DNA of 16,368 nucleotides from Sphingobacteriia bacterium (GTDB lineage: Bacteria > Bacteroidota > Bacteroidia > NS11-12g > UBA955). Positions within the stretch are counted from its first letter, which is position 1. The number at the start of each line of letters is the position of its first letter. Made by a program: the position numbers and the translations under genes. The notes under the pieces were generated by a model. That model did no database searches and was not told the DNA's origin. It saw nothing but the letters and a program-made list of their open reading frames with translations. Below are positions 1 through 7,086 of this stretch, piece by piece. The stretch is from NCBI GenBank assembly GCA_021151535.1, contig JAGKXC010000090.1, positions 1 through 16,368 on the forward strand, written 5' to 3'.

Positions 1-56
1 TCTATAATCGTGCCAAAAATGAAGTTCTGCAACAAATCATTAATGACATATTTTCA

Positions 57-1580
57 TTAGTGTTTGAAGTGGCGAACACCGGTAATCACCATCGCCATAT
101 CGTTATTATTACAATAATCTACAGAAGCCTGATCTTTGATGCTGCCGCCGGGTTGTACAACTGCTTGAATACCAGATTTGTCGGCAATTTCAACACAATC
201 AGGGAAAGGGAAAAATGCATCAGAGGCCATTACTGCACCTTGTAATTCAAATCCAAAACGATTGGCTTTTTCAATGGCTTGTTGTAAAGCATCTACACGC
301 GATGTTTGACCCGTTCCGCTAGCCAACAATTGTTGGTTTTTAGCCAAAACGATGGTGTTACTTTTTGTTTGTTTTGCAATTTTTAATGCAAATTCCAAAT
401 CGGCCAATTGTTCTTCGCTTGGTTGTACCGATGTAACACATTGCATGTTTTCGCGACCTTCCATACTAGAATCTCTATCTTGGATCAATTCACCGTTTAA
501 GATGGTTCTTCTTTGGGTGGTAGCTACTGGCCAATCACCCAAAGTTTCGATGATGATTCTGTTGGGTTTAGACTGCAACAAAGTGATTGCATCTGCATCG
601 TAACTCGGTGCTAGCAAAACTTCGAAGAATAGGTTATTGATTTCTTGCGCTGTTGCCAAATCAATGGTAGCATTGGTAGCCAAGATGCCGCCAAAAGCAC
701 TCACTGGATCACATGCCAAAGCATCCGTCCAAGCTTGGTGAACAGTACTTCTGGTAGCAACACCGCAAGCGTTATTGTGTTTGATGATAACAAATGTGGC
801 CCCTGCTTTTGTGTCGAATTCACGAATCAGTGAAACGGCACTTTCAACATCAAGCAAATTGTTGTAACTCAATTCTTTGCCTTGGTGTTTTTTGAAAATA
901 GCTTCGAGGTTTCCTTTGAATATACCTTTTTGGTGTGGGTTTTCGCCGTAGCGCAAACTGTAGGTTTTTTCACCTGCAAACCAAGCGCCGATAGAACCAT
1001 CATATTGAGCAGTTACTGCAAAAGCCTTGGCTGCAAAGGATTTTCTTTGCTCTAAAGAAAGCGCACCATTGCCAGCTTCATATTGTTGCAAGAAAGGCTT
1101 ATAAAAATCTTTATGGGCGATAATCGTAGTGTAGGCGTGGTTTTTTGCCGCCGCACGAATCAATGAAACACCACCGATATCAATTTTCTCAATAATTTCC
1201 TGTTCTGTGCCACCGTTAGCAACGGTTTCATCAAATGGATATAAATCAACCATCACCAAATCATACAAAGGAATTTCGTATTGTGCGATTTCCTGCATGT
1301 CTTGGTCCAATTCTCTGCGGGCCAAAATGCCACCAAAAACTTTTGGGTGAAGGGTTTTTACACGACCGCCCAAAATGCTGGGATAGCCAGTGATGTCTTC
1401 CACTGCAACACAAGGAATGCCTAAATTCTCAATAAAAGCGCGGGTTCCGCCAGTTGAATAAAGGGTTACTCCATGTTTGTGAAGTGATTGAACAACAGCG
1501 TCTAAGCCATCTTTGTAGAATACAGAAATTAAGGCAGATTTAATGGGATGATTCACGGCTGCAAAATTAACCCATTCCAT
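57..1580 (-). CDS. purH: Bifunctional AICAR formyltransferase / IMP cyclohydrolase
   Basis: PurH catalyses the last two steps of de novo IMP synthesis in the cytoplasm: formylation of AICAR with 10-formyl-THF, then ring closure to IMP. The 507-residue product has the usual family length. The N-terminal MGS-like cyclohydrolase domain (about residues 10-145) shows STGGT (42-46) and LHPKVFGG (77-84). The C-terminal transformylase domain (about 205-507) shows LRYGENPHQ (209-217), the catalytic Lys-His pair at 267-268 in IIKHNNACG, GTGQTSRVD (422-430), FFPFPD (456-461) and the terminal RHFKH. The ATG at 1580 suits the family N-terminus. The gene stands alone on the minus strand, divergent from the hipBA-like pair across about 140 bases. 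The 56 bases beyond its stop at the window edge show no recognisable gene. Confidence 0.97.
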   Translation of the reverse strand: MEWVNFAAVNHPIKSALISVFYKDGLDAVVQSLHKHGVTLYSTGGTRAFIENLGIPCVAVEDITGYPSILGGRVKTLHPKVFGGILARRELDQDMQEIAQYEIPLYDLVMVDLYPFDETVANGGTEQEIIEKIDIGGVSLIRAAAKNHAYTTIIAHKDFYKPFLQQYEAGNGALSLEQRKSFAAKAFAVTAQYDGSIGAWFAGEKTYSLRYGENPHQKGIFKGNLEAIFKKHQGKELSYNNLLDVESAVSLIREFDTKAGATFVIIKHNNACGVATRSTVHQAWTDALACDPVSAFGGILATNATIDLATAQEINNLFFEVLLAPSYDADAITLLQSKPNRIIIETLGDWPVATTQRRTILNGELIQDRDSSMEGRENMQCVTSVQPSEEQLADLEFALKIAKQTKSNTIVLAKNQQLLASGTGQTSRVDALQQAIEKANRFGFELQGAVMASDAFFPFPDCVEIADKSGIQAVVQPGGSIKDQASVDYCNNNDMAMVITGVRHFKH

Positions 1581-1663
1581 TGTAGGGCGATAGACATTAC
1601 ACCCAAACTTTCACAGAAGTTGTTCACAGACCTCAAAACCACAGATGTGATTTTTGCAAATTG

Positions 1664-1718
1664 GACAAAATATTGGCTATTTTGGTAATAAATGATTATA
1701 TTTGGCTAATATATTGTC
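1664..1718. promoter_or_regulatory. Imperfect inverted repeat around the hipB-like start (candidate operator)
   Basis: The arms GACAAAATATT (1664-1674) and AATATATTGTC (1708-1718) are reverse complements at 10 of 11 positions, separated by 33 bases. The repeat brackets the best promoter candidate and ends four bases before the ATG at 1723. HipB-type antitoxins usually repress their own operon by binding inverted repeats over the promoter, so this is a reasonable operator candidate. The dyad is seen directly; binding is inferred. Confidence 0.45.
1673..1704 (+). promoter_or_regulatory. Candidate Bacteroidota-type promoter for the hipBA-like operon
   Basis: TATATTTG at 1697-1704 matches the Bacteroidota -7 box TAnnTTTG exactly. 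TTGG at 1673-1676, 20 bases upstream, is a partial match to the -33 TTTG box. Transcription would begin near 1710, only about a dozen bases before the ATG at 1723. That argues against the in-frame TTG at 1702 as the start. The element lies inside the inverted repeat at 1664-1718, as expected for autoregulation. Confidence 0.45.
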
Positions 1719-1722
1719 TCAA

Positions 1723-2010
1723 ATGAGAAGTTATAGTATCGATAAAAAGCCATTAGATGTTCAGTTAGAGCTAGCAGCTAAGTTGCGCGTATTAAGGAAA
1801 AGAGCCAATATGTCTCAAGCTGAATTGGCACACCGTTCTGGGGTTTCATTGGGGAGTTTAAAACGTTTTGAATCAACGGGTAGAATTTCTTTAGAATCCT
1901 TGTTGCAATTGGTGGAAATTTTGGATCGATTATCGGAATTTGAATCCTTGTTGCTCCCCAAGAAAGATCTTTCCCAAATCGAAAAACTCTTTAGCAATAA
2001 ATCACTATGA
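1723..2010 (+). CDS. HipB-like HTH (Xre family) antitoxin / repressor
   Basis: A 95-residue cytoplasmic DNA-binding protein, the probable antitoxin of the HipA-like protein encoded next. Residues about 17-70 form an Xre/Cro helix-turn-helix: LRKRANMSQAELAHRSGV, then a recognition helix with SLGSLKRFE, as in HipB-type antitoxins that start 'LRxxRxxxxxSQ'. I chose the ATG at 1723. The frame stays open to a TTG at 1702, but that codon overlaps the probable -7 box. Its stop overlaps the next start by four bases (ATGA at 2007-2010), giving translational coupling typical of toxin-antitoxin pairs. The role follows from fold and context; HTH proteins beside HipA homologs are almost always its antitoxin. 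Confidence 0.85.
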   Translation: MRSYSIDKKPLDVQLELAAKLRVLRKRANMSQAELAHRSGVSLGSLKRFESTGRISLESLLQLVEILDRLSEFESLLLPKKDLSQIEKLFSNKSL

Positions 2011-3254
2011 CCCCAATCAAAAAACTCTTTGTGTCGTTACACATTGAAAATAAAATACATGAAGTAGGTGAGTTGGTGAGCGATGGAAGTCAAGTGTACT
2101 TTCGGTATCACCCAGATTTTTTGAATTTATCACTGAATTTATCGCCCTTTAAGTTGAAATTCAATACTGAGATCCAGTCTGCGGAAAATGTTCCATTTGA
2201 GGGGCTGTTTGGATTGTTTGCTGATTCGTTACCCGATGGTTGGGGACGATTGTTGCTGGATAGGATGCTGATCAACAAAGGGTATGATTTAACGTCGATA
2301 AACATGTTGGATCGATTGGCTTTTGTTGGGTCGCAAGGGATGGGAGCCTTGGTGTATCGCCCGGAAATACTGGATTTTGAACATCGATTTGAGCAGTTGG
2401 ATTTGGATGAATTTGCCCGTGCTTCAGAGAATGTTTTACAAGGGAATGCCGAAGATTTTGTGGAAGAACTGCATCATTTGGGAGGTTCATCAGGGGGCGC
2501 GAGACCTAAAATTTTGGTTGGATTTAACCCAAGTAATCATCAGTTAATAGCCAAACAAAGTTCATTGCCTGAGGGATACGAGCCTTGGATGGTGAAATTT
2601 CCAAGCACATTTGATCAAAAAGATATTGCCAATATTGAATACGCATATTACCTAATGGCAAAGGATGCTGGAATCAATATCTCGGATTCGCTGTTGCTGA
2701 AAGGGAATTCAGGTGCAGCATATTTTGCAACAAAAAGATTTGATTTTAATAAAAACGGGCGATTGCATATGCACAGTGCGGCAGGATTGATGCATGACAA
2801 TTTTAGGTTAACAAACATGGATTATGGACATTTGATGGATTGTGCATTTAAACTGGAAAAAGACGTCCATGCCGCTGAAAAAGTGCTGAGATTAGCTATG
2901 TTTAATGTGCTGTCGTGTAACAAAGACGATCACAGCAAGAATGTATCTTTTCTAATGGATTCAAGTGGAAAGTGGCAACTTGCCCCGGCTTATGATTTAA
3001 CGTATTCACAATCCACACATGGATTTCAAAGTATGGCAGTTGCGGGAGAAAGTTTGCAACCAGGTGCTAAGCATTTCCAAGAGTTGGCTAATTATTTTCA
3101 TATAAAGAATATGGGGATAATGAAAGATCAAGTTGCAGAAATATTGAACTTATGGCCCATCTATGCTTTGAAAGCAGATGTTCAAATTGAATCTAGTAGC
3201 CTCATTCATAAATCCATACAAAAAAAGCTAAAAGATTTAAGCAGTAGCAATTAA
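2007..3254 (+). CDS. HipA-like serine/threonine kinase toxin (type II TA)
   Basis: A 415-residue HipA-family protein. In E. coli, HipA phosphorylates glutamyl-tRNA synthetase and induces persistence; the target here is unknown. The N-terminal subdomain (about 5-120) contains LFADSLPDGWG (70-80). The kinase-like HipA_C region carries GGSSGGARPK (159-168, the Ser-containing Gly-rich loop), the ATP-binding lysine context WMVKFPS (194-200), the catalytic loop NKDDHSKN (305-312) and the metal-binding APAYDL (326-331). All key motifs appear intact, so it is probably active. Length is close to the roughly 400-440 usual for single-chain HipA. It is the second gene of an operon with the HTH gene, overlapping it by four bases. 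Its TAA lies within the same TTAA as the convergent stop of the DUF5522 gene. Confidence 0.9.
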   Translation: MTPIKKLFVSLHIENKIHEVGELVSDGSQVYFRYHPDFLNLSLNLSPFKLKFNTEIQSAENVPFEGLFGLFADSLPDGWGRLLLDRMLINKGYDLTSINMLDRLAFVGSQGMGALVYRPEILDFEHRFEQLDLDEFARASENVLQGNAEDFVEELHHLGGSSGGARPKILVGFNPSNHQLIAKQSSLPEGYEPWMVKFPSTFDQKDIANIEYAYYLMAKDAGINISDSLLLKGNSGAAYFATKRFDFNKNGRLHMHSAAGLMHDNFRLTNMDYGHLMDCAFKLEKDVHAAEKVLRLAMFNVLSCNKDDHSKNVSFLMDSSGKWQLAPAYDLTYSQSTHGFQSMAVAGESLQPGAKHFQELANYFHIKNMGIMKDQVAEILNLWPIYALKADVQIESSSLIHKSIQKKLKDLSSSN

Positions 3255-3601
3255 CCCAATTGCTGGTTGCCGCGTTGATGCTTGGGCGAGTAGGGACAAT
3301 GTCTACAGCCATTGCCACAACACCAACCTCGCTTGGTAAGAAAACTGCCAGTGAATACCAAAAAACCGTTTTCAAAATAATAATCTGGTTCTGTGGATTT
3401 TTCTGTTACGGTATTGTTTCCCTCTGTGAAATTCTCTTCAGTTAGTGGGGTGTTAATTTCTGCGGCAGAACCCATGTTCTGGGAATTTGTAATCACATCC
3501 GCGGTTGTCACAGTATCTTTATCAACCAAACGAAGAGAGGAGCGCTGGGCTCCTCCTTCTTGATTGTTATTTTGGTTTTCAATATCGCTCTCCACCGCCA
3601 T
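3251..3601 (-). CDS. DUF5522 small Cys-rich protein with N-terminal extension
   Basis: The last 45 or so residues of this 116-residue product match the DUF5522 pattern: YYFENGFLVFTGSFLTKRGW followed by a cysteine cluster CCGNGCRHCPYSP, which looks like a metal site. The function is unknown. DUF5522 proteins are usually only about 50-70 residues. Here the first 65 or so residues are rich in Asn, Gln, Glu and Thr and look disordered. A shorter start at Met43 is possible and would leave a more typical length. The gene lies 20 bases downstream of secA on the same strand, so co-transcription is likely. Its stop shares TTAA (3251-3254) with that of the convergent hipA-like gene. The family call is good; the exact start is uncertain. 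Confidence 0.72.
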   Translation of the reverse strand: MAVESDIENQNNNQEGGAQRSSLRLVDKDTVTTADVITNSQNMGSAAEINTPLTEENFTEGNNTVTEKSTEPDYYFENGFLVFTGSFLTKRGWCCGNGCRHCPYSPKHQRGNQQLG

Positions 3602-3621
3602 GTTGGCCTTTCGCTAAATTA

Positions 3622-6600
3622 TTAGTCTTTTCCGTGGCAGGCTTTGAATTTCTTGCCGCTTCCACATGGGCAAGGATCGTTTCTGCCAATCTTCAGTTCG
3701 TTTTTGATAGGGTTTTGCGTAGGACGTGGCGCAGATTCACCGCCGCCTTCACCTGCACTGCCTACCTCTTCACGGGAAGTTTGAATCTTAGGATCGTTCT
3801 TCTTTAACTGTGGACGCGCCTCCTGAACATTGTTCTCTTGGTGAATCTGCAGTCTAAATAAGTGTCCAAGTACTTTGTGGTTAATGCGTTGTAGCATTTT
3901 TCCAAACAATTCAAAACTCTCAATTTTATAGATCAACAATGGATCTTTTTGTTCGTATTGTGCGTTTCCAGTACTTTGTTTCAAATCGTCTAATTCACGC
4001 AAATGCTCTTTCCATTCATCATCAATTACTTCCAAGGTGCTAGACTTCTCCAATTCTTGAATCATGGATTTACATTCCGTATCCAAAGCTTTTTGCATCG
4101 CAACGGTAAATTGGAATTGATGTACCCCATCGGTGAAAGGAACGATTACGTTTTCAATTCTATCGCCCTGTGCTTCACGAATATGTTGGAAAACCGGTAA
4201 CGCTTGAATTCTCATCGCTTCTTGCTTGCTGTTGTAGCGCTCATTCAAATGATCAAACAACATCTCGGTTAGCTCTTCTTCTTTGGTTTTTTGGAATGTT
4301 TCCTCGTTGAATGGCAAGTCCTGCGCCAAGGTGCGAATTACTTCCATCTCCAACTCTACGTAGTCGTTCATGTCTTTGTGCATGCCCACTACTTCCGCAC
4401 ACCAATTGTACAACATGTTTTTCAAATCAATGCTCAAGCGCTGACCGTACAAAGCATTGGTTCTCATTCGATAAATGTTTGTACGTTGCTTGTTCATTAC
4501 ATCGTCATACTCCAACAAACGCTTACGGACGCCAAAGTTGTTTTGCTCCATACGCTTTTGGTTTCTCTCGATAGTTTTGGTCATCAAGCTGTGCTCAATT
4601 ACCTCATCATCTTTGAAGCCCATGCTATCCATGATTTTGCTTACACGCTCAGAGCCGAAAATACGCATCAAATCATCTTCCAATGAAACGTAGAAGCGCG
4701 AAGTACCTGGATCCCCTTGACGGCCAGAACGACCTCTTAACTGGCGATCTACACGGCGGCTTTCATGTCGCTCAGTACCAATAATCGCCAAACCACCCAA
4801 TGCTTTTACTTCGTCGTTGATCTTGATATCGGTACCTCTACCTGCCATGTTTGTGGCGATGGTAACTGCTCCTTTTTTACCTGCTTCAGCTACAATTTCA
4901 GCTTCGCGTTGGTGCTGTTTTGCGTTCAATACATTGTGTTTGATGCCTCTTAGTTTTAGCATCTTCGACAACAATTCACTCACTTCAACTGAAGTAGTAC
5001 CAACCAATACGGGTCTTCCTTCTGCCGATAGTCTATTGATTTCTTCAATAACTGCATTGAATTTCGCACGCATGTTTTTGAAGATCAAATCTTCATGATC
5101 AATTCTTAAAATCGGGCGATTGGTAGGGATTACCATCACCCCTAATTTGTAAATATCCCATAATTCTTGCGCTTCTGTTTCTGCTGTACCGGTCATACCC
5201 GAAAGTTTGTGGTACATTCTGAAATAGTTTTGCAAAGTGATGGTTGCATAAGTTTGTGTGGCAGCTTCAACGCGCACATTTTCTTTTGCTTCAATGGCTT
5301 GGTGCAAACCATCGGAGTAACGGCGACCTTCCATAACGCGGCCGGTTTGTTCATCAACGATTTTAACTTTGCCATCAGCTAAGATGTACTCTACATCGTT
5401 TTCAAACAGTGTATAGGCTTTCAAAAGTTGTTGAATACTGTGAATTCGCTCACTCTTAATGGCAAACTCCTGCATCAAAGCATCTTTTCTAGCCAATTTA
5501 TCCTTTTCTGAATCGCCCGAACGCTCGATTTCCGCGATTTCGCTACCCACATCAGGAAGAACAAAGAATTGTGGATCTTCTTCACCTTGGGTAATCAATT
5601 CCAATCCTTTTTCAGTTAACTCTACAGAATTGTTTTTCTCGTCGATTGTAAAGAATAAGGGCAAATCAGCCAAAGGCATTTCCTTTTGCTGGTCTTGCAA
5701 ATAATAGTTCTCGGTTTTGGTTAACAAAGCTCTCATGCCCGTTTCGCCCAAAAATTTAATCAACGCACGGTTCTTTGGCAAACCTCTGTGGGCGCGCAAC
5801 AATGCTAAACCACCTTCACCTTCGCGGTATCCGGTATTTCCTTCAGCAATCAATTTTTTGGCGTCGGTAAGGGATTGGGTTACGAAACGCTTTTGCATTT
5901 CTACCAATTTTTCAATTCTTGGCTTTAGTTGTTGGAACTGCTGAACATCGCCATTGGGAGTAGGACCGCTGATAATCAACGGTGTACGTGCATCGTCGAT
6001 TAAAACTGAATCTACCTCGTCAATCACCGCATAATGGTGGCGACGTTGCACTTGTTCCTCTGGCGTATGTGCCATGTTGTCACGCAAATAATCGAAACCA
6101 AATTCGTTGTTTGTTCCGTAGGTGATATCCGCTTTATAAGCATTTCTGCGGGCTTCACTATTGGGCTGATGGTATTCCAAGCAATCCACGGTAAGTCCTA
6201 AGAAATTATAAATTGGGGCATTCCATTCGCTATCACGACGAGCCAAGTAATCGTTTACTGTTACCATGTGAACGCCTCTGCCTCCCAATGCATTGAGGTA
6301 TGTTGGCAAAGTACTTACCAGCGTTTTACCTTCACCGGTTGCCATCTCGGCAATTTTTCCGCGGTGTAGGGCGATACCACCAATCAACTGAACATCGTAA
6401 TGAACCATGTTCCATTGGATTTCGCCACCTGCGGCCGTCCATGAGTTTTGGTATGTTACACGATCGCCATGAATGGAAATATGGGGGTGCTTTATGGCCA
6501 ATTCTCTATCCAAATCTGTAGCAGTAGCAGTAACCTCCGAAAATTCTGTGAACCTACGGGCAGTTTCTTTCATTACGGCAAAGGCTTCAGGAAGAATCTC

Positions 6601-6930
6601 TGACAAAATTTCTTCTAATTGCTGGTTGCGATCTTTTTCTAAAGCATCCAATTCTTGGAAAAGGGTATCTTTGGTTTCTGTATCGCTGTCGCTAACGCCA
6701 TTGATTTCTTCCTGAGTATCGGCGATTTTTTGATCAATTTCTTTCAAATATTCGGCGATGCGGGCTTTGAATTCAGGTGTTTTAGCGCGAAGTTCGTCTG
6801 TGCTTAAAGATTGATATTCAGTGAAATACTGATTGATTTGGTCAACAATAGGTTGAACTTCTTTCAAGGCTTTTTCTGCCTGATTTCCACCAATCAGTTT
6901 TGTGAATGATTTTACAATAGATGCAATCAT
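3622..6930 (-). CDS. secA: Preprotein translocase ATPase SecA
   Basis: SecA is the ATPase motor that pushes unfolded preproteins through SecYEG at the inner membrane. I place the start at the ATG at 6930, giving 1102 residues. The frame is open to 6990, but the added 20 residues are not family-like. Numbered from 6930: a helical acidic insert (about 60-115) typical of Bacteroidota SecA; Walker A ATGEGKT (197-203); Walker B VIDEVDSV (302-309); motif ATNMAGRGTDI; the arginine-rich RQLRGRSGRQGDPG motif; and a C-terminal zinc tail CPCGSGKKFKACHG. This tail follows a Pro/Gly/Ser-rich linker and in other species binds SecB and lipid. The gene is divergent from a TonB receptor gene and followed 20 bases later by the DUF5522 gene. 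Confidence 0.97.
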   Translation of the reverse strand: MIASIVKSFTKLIGGNQAEKALKEVQPIVDQINQYFTEYQSLSTDELRAKTPEFKARIAEYLKEIDQKIADTQEEINGVSDSDTETKDTLFQELDALEKDRNQQLEEILSEILPEAFAVMKETARRFTEFSEVTATATDLDRELAIKHPHISIHGDRVTYQNSWTAAGGEIQWNMVHYDVQLIGGIALHRGKIAEMATGEGKTLVSTLPTYLNALGGRGVHMVTVNDYLARRDSEWNAPIYNFLGLTVDCLEYHQPNSEARRNAYKADITYGTNNEFGFDYLRDNMAHTPEEQVQRRHHYAVIDEVDSVLIDDARTPLIISGPTPNGDVQQFQQLKPRIEKLVEMQKRFVTQSLTDAKKLIAEGNTGYREGEGGLALLRAHRGLPKNRALIKFLGETGMRALLTKTENYYLQDQQKEMPLADLPLFFTIDEKNNSVELTEKGLELITQGEEDPQFFVLPDVGSEIAEIERSGDSEKDKLARKDALMQEFAIKSERIHSIQQLLKAYTLFENDVEYILADGKVKIVDEQTGRVMEGRRYSDGLHQAIEAKENVRVEAATQTYATITLQNYFRMYHKLSGMTGTAETEAQELWDIYKLGVMVIPTNRPILRIDHEDLIFKNMRAKFNAVIEEINRLSAEGRPVLVGTTSVEVSELLSKMLKLRGIKHNVLNAKQHQREAEIVAEAGKKGAVTIATNMAGRGTDIKINDEVKALGGLAIIGTERHESRRVDRQLRGRSGRQGDPGTSRFYVSLEDDLMRIFGSERVSKIMDSMGFKDDEVIEHSLMTKTIERNQKRMEQNNFGVRKRLLEYDDVMNKQRTNIYRMRTNALYGQRLSIDLKNMLYNWCAEVVGMHKDMNDYVELEMEVIRTLAQDLPFNEETFQKTKEEELTEMLFDHLNERYNSKQEAMRIQALPVFQHIREAQGDRIENVIVPFTDGVHQFQFTVAMQKALDTECKSMIQELEKSSTLEVIDDEWKEHLRELDDLKQSTGNAQYEQKDPLLIYKIESFELFGKMLQRINHKVLGHLFRLQIHQENNVQEARPQLKKNDPKIQTSREEVGSAGEGGGESAPRPTQNPIKNELKIGRNDPCPCGSGKKFKACHGKD

Positions 6931-7049
6931 GATAGTATCTGCGAAAATAAGAATAATTTGGCTTGCGAATACCTTGCCAAACCATAACAAACTGACAATC
7001 TGCGGGTATTTTTCAACATTTACAAAAAAATGGAAGGATATGGATTTTT

Positions 7050-7068
7050 TTCAAAACTATTTTTTGAA
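7050..7068. promoter_or_regulatory. Small perfect inverted repeat upstream of the TonB receptor gene
   Basis: TTCAAAA (7050-7056) and TTTTGAA (7062-7068) are perfect reverse complements with a five-base spacer, 19 to 37 bases before the receptor ATG. The divergent secA-receptor intergenic region spans 6931-7086. TATTTTTTG at 7058-7066 within it resembles the -7 box TAnnTTTG with one extra base, so this may be a promoter with an overlapping operator. The region is very AT-rich, so chance is a real alternative. Confidence 0.25.
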
Positions 7069-7086
7069 GATTTTGTTTAATCTTTC

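Noticed and set aside
1702..1722. Longer HTH protein starting at TTG 1702
   Set aside because: This TTG overlaps the likely -7 box and the seven added residues are not family-like; ATG 1723 fits better.
3622..3720. Cys-rich end of secA and DUF5522 as a duplicated zinc module
   Set aside because: The spacing and order of Cys residues differ (CPC-x8-CH against CC-x3-C-x2-C), so they are not copies.
4291..4686. 131-residue frame on the plus strand opposite secA, plus several shorter overlapping ones between 4003 and 6715
   Set aside because: They are antisense to a strongly conserved gene and show no recognisable motif.
6931..6990. SecA N-terminal extension of 20 residues to an upstream ATG
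   Set aside because: SecA does not carry a hydrophobic leader of this sort; the ATG at 6930 fits the family start.
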